From the NCBI GenBank assembly GCA_015680685.1, contig MNCI01025357.1, positions 293,180 through 357,179 on the forward strand: a stretch of 64,000 bases of DNA, written 5' to 3'. The stretch is from Gnetum montanum. Lineage: Eukaryota; Streptophyta; Gnetopsida; Gnetales; Gnetaceae. Shown one piece after another: positions 57,757 to 64,000 of the stretch (the stretch's first letter is position 1; every line of letters begins with the position of its first letter). The notes under the pieces were generated by a model. The model was not told where the DNA came from and did not search any database. It saw nothing but the letters and a program-made list of their open reading frames with translations. Position numbers and translations under genes: made by a program.

Positions 57757-57772
57757 TACCCCCTTTAAAAGG
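57757..57772 (-). promoter_or_regulatory. Polypurine tract of element D
   Basis: Minus strand CCTTTTAAAGGGGGTA, just before the inferred 3' LTR. The GGGGGTA end equals that of A and J. The LTR start (TG) is not exactly placed, about 57745-57752. Confidence 0.6.
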
Positions 57773-57959
57773 CTTAAAGAGATTTATGCAAACCCCATTT
57801 TAAAACTGAACTGTTCTTGAGGCTTTTATTGAACTTTTTACAGCTGAAAAGATAAATCTTTTTGAAGGAAAATTCCCATCAAACATAAGGTTTGGTGGTA
57901 TAAAAACCTCATTCCTAAAAGAAAACAAACTATACACTATCAAGTCCTTTATTCATGAA

Positions 57960-58700
57960 CTATTGTTGAGATGGAAAGAGAATGGTGAGGGTTACCCTGG
58001 TAGAAATCCTCATATCTCTAACCTTCTCATAAGCAATCTTTGAAGTGATGAATGTTGTTCTATTATTTTCTAGCTTGCTGGAGCTTTCAACTTGATCTTC
58101 TTGAGCTTTTTCTTCAACAACCCTCTCATCTTCTTTCTCAGATGAATTCCCATTTTCTTGGAGTGTACAAATTTTATTTTTAACACCTCCTTTTTCAACC
58201 ATTTTATTTTTTCCATTTGAAGTAATGTTATCAATCATCGAAGGTTCACTATATATGTATATTTGATTTGGTTCTCCTTTCCAAGGTAGCCACATGTGAG
58301 AATAATCTATTGATATGTAACCTAAGAAATTCTTGTTCCAACTTCTACTCAATAAGAGACTATGCGAATCTGGTATATCTGCTACTTGAATAGTTACTCT
58401 ACTTCTGACGCGAGGTTTAGAAGAAATTTCCAAGAGAACATTTGGAAATTGACCCACAATCTTCACTTTACTTTTATCCACTTGAACAATCTTTTTATTT
58501 TATTTTTTAGGAATCAAATCGAGTTTCTTACATATAGACAATGGCATTATAGTAGACATAGCTCCAGAATCAATCAAACAATTGTATAAGTATTTATCCT
58601 TTAGTTTCATTGTCAAAAGGAATGGAGGAGCTTCCTTATCATGAATACAATCATACAAGGTCTTTAATTTCTCATCATTATTAGACACATAACTTAACTC
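57960..58700 (-). pseudogene. D aspartic protease region (broken)
   Basis: Open minus frames at 58500-58688 and 57960-58481. The first has 'YNCLIDSGAMSTIMPLSICK', a clear retroviral-type aspartic protease active site with intact D-S-G. The second continues with 'PRVRSRVTIQVADIPDSHSL', 'LLSRSWNKNFLGYISIDYSH' and 'MWLPWKGEPNQIYIYSEP', the protease C-terminal part, then a charged tail rich in E, K and N. No RT follows; the frame ends 190 bases before the purine tract. This is the least damaged coding sequence of the window. Confidence 0.8.
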
Positions 58701-59940
58701 TGATTCTCTAACTCTCCTTTTACCTTTAATGAACTCTAAAGCCTTTCTTTGCTGATCTCCTATTTGAAGCCACTAGTAAAAACTAATATTGGAATTGACA
58801 TGTTTAAGGTCTTCAATCAAATCATACTCTTCATCTCCAATAAAGCTTGGTTTCTTCATTCATTTATTAAAAGACTGATTTGGAGTGCTTTGCTCTACTT
58901 GATTGTCTTTACTTTTATTCTTATCTCTTCTATTTGGCTCAAAAACTTTTCTCTTAGAAGATGGATTAGTAATAACATTTGGAGGTCTAGAAGTAGTTAG
59001 TCTATCCTTAGATCAAAGATTATGTCCATTTTCCTCATTGTTATTGCATTCTTCATCTGAAGACATATCTTCTTCAGAACTTAATAGAGAAGAAGTATCG
59101 CTAGATCCATTGCTAGAAGATTTACTTTCATAATGAACACTAGATAACTCATTATCAGATTCAATATCAAGAAAGTTGGATATAATAAGATCACTTTCAT
59201 CCTCATATTTTGCTAAATTAGTGTCTTGATGTTTATGCTTTCTATTTTTTCTTTCTTCCTTGATATTAACTCTTGTCAAGGCTTTTTCAAGCTTCACTAT
59301 TTTGTTAGATATATCTCTCATTAATTATCCTTTTCCAGATTCTACTCTTTCATGTTCTTGCTCTATCTTAACATGAGATGGACCTGGTAAAGCTTTGAAT
59401 TGAGCAAAATCTTGCATAGGAATCATAACTCTTTCTTCTCTTTTTTGAATTGTAATATTTTCTNNNNNNNNNNNNNNNNNNNNNNNNNNNNNNNNNNNNN
59501 NNNNNNNNNNNNNNNNNNNNNNNNNNNNNNNNNNNNNNNNNNNNNNNNNNNNNNNNNNNNNNNNNNNNNNNNNNNNNNNNNNNNNNNNNNNNNNNNNNNN
59601 NNNNNNNNNNNNNNNNNNNNNNNNNNNNNNNNNNNNNNNNNNNNNNNNNNNNNNNNNNNNNNNNNNNNNNNNNNNNNNNNNNNNNNNNNNNNNNNNNNNN
59701 NNNNNNNNNNNNNNNNNNNNNNNNNNNNNNNNNNNNNNNNNNNNNNNNNNNNNNNNNNNNNNNNNNNNNNNNNNNNNNNNNNNNNNNNNNNNNNNNNNNN
59801 NNNNNNNNNNNNNNNNNNNNNNNNNNNNNNNNNNNNNNNNNNNNNNNNNNNNNNNNNNNNNNNNNNNNNNNNNNNNNNNNNNNNNNNNNNNNNNNNNNNN
59901 NNNNNNNNNNNNNNNNNNNNNNNNATGAAGAATCAGTCTT
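58700..59940 (-). pseudogene. D gag (partial, contains N gap)
   Basis: The minus frame 59013-59321 encodes 'MRDISNKIVKLEKALTRVN', a Lys/Arg/His-rich stretch, then a Ser/Glu/Asp-rich acidic tail ('SSLLSSEEDMSSDEECNNN'). Upstream in element sense is 'QFKALPGPSHVK'. Position (5' of protease) and composition suit Gag or a Gag-protease linker. The region 59464-59924 is unknown sequence. Confidence 0.55.
59464..59924. other. Assembly gap (461 N)
   Basis: Run of N inside D's gag. Any open frame across it is an artefact. Confidence 1.
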
Positions 59941-60056
59941 AGAATCTAGAATATCTTTGAAACTTTTAAATTTTCCAAACTATCAATCTTCTTGGTCATG
60001 AACTGAAAATAGTATTTAATTTCTAAGACTTATAAACTTAGAGGCTAAATTTTCAG

Positions 60057-60073
60057 CCCTCCTTCTAGTGCCA
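60057..60073 (-). promoter_or_regulatory. Primer-binding-site block of D
   Basis: Minus strand TGGCACTAGAAGGAGGG, starting 7 bases inside the 5' LTR end (60081). It is nearly the same as the block in C (31085-31101). Confidence 0.7.
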
Positions 60074-62189
60074 AAAGAACTGTTGGCGACTGTTCAGGAC
60101 GCGACCGCCAACAAGTGTCCTCGAACAGGATTTAGGTGCTTGCTGGTCTTCTGGCAACACCAAGGCCCAAATACCTCCAAATAGACTTAGTAGTTAATGT
60201 GAGTATGTGTGTGTGCTATTGCAGTGTACAGTTATGAAAAATGAAATGATTGCGTTGTGTGTAAACTACAAATGACTTATCTTAAAGAGATTCAACCAAC
60301 TTTGCCAAGTACTGTGAGTTGTTGAGAGTTCCTATTTTGTTCAATTGCATAGTCTACGTGGTCCTTATAATACCTACTTGTAACAAATAAAATTTTGCAA
60401 AAACATTTGAGCACAACTATGGGAATCTACTTCTAATTTTCCCCAGAGAAAGAGATAGTTCCACAAGAAAACTAGAAATAGAGTAAGATTTAATGGAAAT
60501 AGATAGAAAAGAAACTAGATTTGTGTTAAGACCTCAAATGTTTAAACAAGGTAAAATGATACGAGTAAACACTTTGTAATAAAGCTATCCCAAATTCAAT
60601 AACTACGAATTGTTCAAACTTCCAAGGCTCAAATAAGCAATTTCTTCAAGATAATCCTACTATGCTACCCAAAAAAAAACTCTGCATAAACTATCACGTA
60701 CGAGACTCTATTTTAGCTAGATAATGGATGTCAATGATTGCATTCAATAGAACCTTCAAAAGACTTGACAATTTCTAATTGAAATACCATGGAGATTTTC
60801 TTTAAATATAAAAGAAGCTATTCTAGTCCTATCAAAATACCAAAGATTTTCTAAATCCTCTTGACTATTAAATCGTTCAATGGCTTGACTACATGTAGAG
60901 GCTCTCTTACAACGATCTCAATAGCAGTTCTTATACATTGCACAATAATAAAATTCACTACTAAAATTCTCTCAAGGCTTTCAAACACAAGCTCTTCTAT
61001 GGCAAAATTTTAATAGAAATTTTCTATCATGCAACACGAACAATAAGAGCAATTTAAAAATCCCAAAATTACTTGCCAAGAATGATACTATCTAAACCAC
61101 TAGCTAAACAATTTAAACAAAATAAAAAATAATAAGCATAACTCAAAGGACTATGACAAAGAGGCTGAAATGTTGTCTTTAGCAAGTCATCTTATAAGAA
61201 GTCTTTCACAATGTCTTTTTACAAATGCTCTTCCAAGAGTGTTTGTGTTTCTCCAAGTGAGAGCTAGTAGTCCCTTTGCATCTAACCCCTGAAGCCTTTT
61301 TATAGGGTTCAAAAGGTAGTTAGGTATTCCAAAATATCTTAGCTACCTTTGATCCCAAGTAAGGAAGTTATAACTTGCCCAACAAGTTAGGAGACATTAC
61401 TTGCCCAACAAGTTAGGAAGTTGTAACTATTTTGGGTGGTTATAACCACCATAGAGATAAAAAAGCTATGGTTAACAAGTGTCCCATTTAGTTGCCAAGT
61501 GGCTCTTCAGTTGCCAAGTGGTCACCATGGAGATAAACAAGTTGTAGTTGACAAGTGGCCTTTGTATAGTGGTTACAATTTGGTTGCAATCACTAAGGGA
61601 AGTTACAACCACCATGGTAGTTAGATATGAAAAAAAATATAATTGACACTTGTTTCATACATATACATATAGGGCATTAAACAACAACAAAAATAATAAA
61701 ACTTTAAAATAATTCCTCTAAACCCTCTAATATACATCATTTTGACTTTTCAACTATATAATCCTAACATTTCTCATCCATCAAATTTCTTCATCCCTTG
61801 TCAAAGGCTAGAAAATCTACACAACGTTTTCTTCCTGTTCTTATGCCTCTTTTTTTATGTTTCAACTTTCAAGCAAGCCTTGGGGAATTTTATTATCCAC
61901 TAGTCTCATGGAATTCATGTTCTGGCCCTAGCAGATAATAGAGTTGGGAGTACTCGGATTGTATATCTTGTATTTTTGGCATGGCCGCGAGATCATTCTT
62001 GGAGCCATAGTGCACAACCTCAAATTCGATGATGACCTAGAAACTAGATTTGGATCTATATCCGATGCTCTGCTGCTGCAAAAATAGGCCCAACAAATGA
62101 TGTAGGCGTAGAAACAGGGACCCTTCCTTCTTCTTTTTGTTCCTCTACAAGCAGAGGCAGTACTAGGGACAACCCAGGATGATGAGTTC

Positions 62190-62455
62190 GGTGAGCACTG
62201 CAATAACGGCAATGGACCACATGGCCTTGTCATCCCACAAACTTGCCAGTCATTGTGAAAAACCAAAGCCCCAAGAGCAACCTTGAGCTACTACAAAGCT
62301 GAAGCGATGCTGAGCCAAATTCTTCTTCCTCTGCCAAAGGGAATCATTCAGAATTCCAAGAATAGATCTATTGCATTTTCATGCTCCTTCATCATAAATC
62401 TGTCCATCATGAATTGTAGAGTGTTTTTCCACACTCTTGAATTTCAGCATTCTCG
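62190..62455 (-). pseudogene. Cytochrome P450 fragment (copy 2)
   Basis: Counterpart of 55960-56176. The heme loop is further shifted, but 'LKVALGALVFHNDWQV' reads better than in copy 1. The PERF-side residues are interrupted by stops. Confidence 0.6.
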
Positions 62456-62735
62456 GGGTCGTCGGCGAAGCACGCAAGGGCACGAGTGACAAAAATCCTA
62501 ACGACGGGGATGCAGTCGCAAAGGCGATGTTGCATAGCAGCAATAACGGCATCCTAGGACTGATTGGAAACCTTGGCGTCGTTAGGGAGGTGTAATAGAA
62601 TTTTCGATAGCAATAGGTAAGCATGGAATCTGATGGCCTTGCTGGCCACATCTGTGTAGAAGAGAAGAACATTGAAGAATTCCTCCTGAAATGTGTCGCA
62701 CTCGTCATTCACCGCCATGGTCCTCTTTGCCTGTT
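62440..62735 (-). pseudogene. Condensin CAP-G fragment (copy 2)
   Basis: Counterpart of 56161-56462. It reads 'ASKAIRFHAYLLLSKILLHL', 'PNDAKVSNQS', stop, 'DAVIAAMQHRLCDCIPVV', 'RIFVTRALACFADDPENAEI'. The last block is closer to the family (R-A-L-x-x-F-A-D-D-P-E-N) than copy 1, so both copies descend from a better ancestor. Confidence 0.7.
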
Positions 62736-63760
62736 AATCTGCATGAGTTGTTGATAATTGTGATCAAAAAATTAGAGATAAAACTGCCACCTCTGAGGAC
62801 ACTGACATACAGAGCAACTCCAAGGCTCCTCATGCTGTTATGGACCTAATTGTAGAAATATTCCTACAGACCCACTAGCCCAAATACATCTGCAATTCTA
62901 GAAAGAATATACTAAGGAAGTAACCAAAATATTGACATGGGTATCTCAGATTTTGGCTTATCAAGTAACCCGTATGACTTGGCTGTATGGATTCTCTTGG
63001 TCTCTATCATAGCAGCAAGAACTAATGTCAGAATCATCTAGATCAGCCCTGTTCCAATTCTCTCCAGAAGAGAGATGACTCTTTCTATGCCTGTGAATTT
63101 TCTTGCAATTAGGACAAACAGTATATCATACAGTGATGATAGATTTGTCATTTTAAGTGCCAAAGCAATAAGAAAAGATGCAGGTGGCACTTGGAAATGA
63201 GGATCAATGTGCCTACTCATGCTTTGACCCTACTTCCTGAAGAACGTGGTTGGTTGGGTCATAGCTATTCCATAAACCAGGCTGCATAGCCATATGGGCA
63301 ACAGCCTAACCACTATTTTGGCCTATTCCACCTGTGTCACTATGCATAGTTTCCATGAATTGGTTTCTTGGATTTTTTCTAACCATGGCTGCTTGATCCA
63401 AAATCTTTAGGCTTTCAATGTGATTGAGAAATCTCTAGGAAGAGTAGTCCTATGAAGCATCAACCCATGATTTCTTGTACAAAATAGCTGAATGGGCAAG
63501 CAATTTTTTGTTTCTATTGAGCAAAGCAGCAATGAAGACCTTAGCGAGGCTGCTGAAGGGACTGCCTTTTGGCACAAGGTTTCTGCAAAAAGGAGCCCCA
63601 AACAAAAAGGTGCAGAATGCGACTGCCATGATTGTTGTGACAATGGCAAACCTAGTGCCCCAACTCAGATTATCCTCAACATAAACAATCACACTCTCCA
63701 AGAAACCCTTTATGTCTTCTCTTTCTACGAATACATTTCAGTGAGGCGACTTGAGAACCA
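62735..63760 (-). pseudogene. NPF (NRT1/PTR) transporter C-terminal half (copy 2)
   Basis: Counterpart of 56455-57460 with a longer open stretch (63450-63701): 'MESVIVYVEDNLSWGTRFAI', 'FCRNLVPKGSPFSSLAKVFI', 'ALLNRNKKLLAHSAILYKK'. The Arg/Asn-rich 'ALLNRNKKL' block, absent from copy 1, is a normal NPF feature, so copy 1 has a small deletion there. Further on is 'MSRHIDPHFQVPPASFLIAL' and 'ISLLERIGTGLI' (63038-63220). It is also truncated at 'TGKE' and fused to CAP-G. Confidence 0.9.
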
Positions 63761-64000
63761 CCAGATTATGATTCTTGAACAAGTCATGAAATTAATCTTT
63801 CAAAATTTGCGTTGCAATTTCTGCTCATGACACCAAGATAGATAATTCCCTATAAATGTAGCTACAATATTTAACATATGCCATTCCAACTTCATGGTCA
63901 GTTAACTATTGCAGAATTATTCACGGGAAAGAGCATAATCCTCTTTGAACAGTTTTAGTTCATTAGGATTATGTATCTCACCATTTGCAAATAAGTCCAC
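63761..64000 (-). other. D LTR start side, no gene recognised
   Basis: Counterpart of 57461-57720. It may include a little more NPF sequence but no clear block. Confidence 0.4.

Larger units (their letters stand above)
53816..64000 (-). mobile_element. Element D: gag-protease LTR retrotransposon with giant gene-carrying LTRs
   Basis: Minus-strand element extending past the window. Visible in element sense: 5' LTR (64000+ to 60081), primer-site block (60073-60057), gag and protease (about 59940-57960, with a 461-N gap), purine tract (57772-57757), 3' LTR (about 57750-53816). No RT or integrase is present in the 2.3-kb interior, so it looks non-autonomous. It is inserted in element E; the left flank is GCATA (53811-53815). 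An alternative is a tandem duplication of a chimeric pseudogene, but this would not explain the primer block and purine tract. Confidence 0.7.
60081..64000 (-). repeat. 5' LTR of element D (continues past window)
   Basis: Collinear with 53816-57720, apart from 61677-61848, which replaces the inverted 168 bp of copy 1. Differences are scattered and mostly transitions. In element sense it ends CGCCAACA at 60081, followed by the primer block. The noncoding part spans 60081-61850. Confidence 0.75.

Noticed and set aside
59400-59942. 180-codon frame
   Set aside because: Almost all of it is N; it has no meaning.
53816-64000. Helitron or Pack-MULE as carrier of the gene fragments
   Set aside because: I found no Helitron hairpin-CTRR end or long terminal inverted repeat. 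The primer-site block and purine tract at the segment ends favour LTRs.

Overview
The window is nuclear DNA of a plant, almost certainly a seed plant with a large, repeat-rich genome. A gymnosperm is plausible but is inference only. The evidence is Ty3/gypsy elements primed by a tRNA-Asp-type site, a plant L1-type LINE, tRNA-derived SINE copies, and pieces of plant NPF transporter, condensin CAP-G and cytochrome P450 genes. The assembly is draft: there are two N gaps (47095-47255, 59464-59924) and single Ns at 40673, 53233, 55411 and 55580. No intact protein-coding gene was found; nearly every coding stretch is a decayed transposable element.

Positions 1-37337 form a nested stack. The outer layer is element K, a minus-strand gypsy with its 5' LTR at 36484-37337, gag running left from 36340, and protease at about 600-1062. 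K's gag is split by element J, also minus strand (3' LTR 2111-3004, 5' LTR 33911-34823, target duplication TTGCA/TCGCA). J is itself split by element C (23750-32738, minus, LTRs of about 1.65 kb, perfect target duplication ATACC). Element A (3725-13687, plus, two 848-bp LTRs, full gag-pol order) lies in a further, more diverged LTR called I. Another LTR tail lies at 1-208.

Positions 37338-41852 are the least repetitive stretch. They hold an 85-bp tandem duplication, a GC-richer island with a TATA-like box and short ORFs of unknown identity (39820-40260), and a SINE remnant. Positions 41853-47094 are a decayed L1-type LINE (zinc-knuckle ORF1; endonuclease, reverse transcriptase and zf-RVT ORF2). 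A second SINE lies near 48.0 kb.

Positions 48114-53815 are the 5' half of another plus-strand gypsy, E, broken in its RNase H by element D (53816 to beyond 64000, minus). D is the most interesting object. Two homologous segments of about 3.9 kb flank a short gag-protease region, with a primer-binding-site-like block and a polypurine tract at the positions expected for LTRs. Inside each LTR, in element sense, are three fused fragments of unrelated host genes: the C-terminal half of an NPF/NRT1-PTR transporter, a HEAT-repeat piece of condensin subunit CAP-G, and the heme-binding end of a cytochrome P450. C and D both keep only gag-protease and share an unusual primer-binding-site block, so they may depend on the same autonomous partner.
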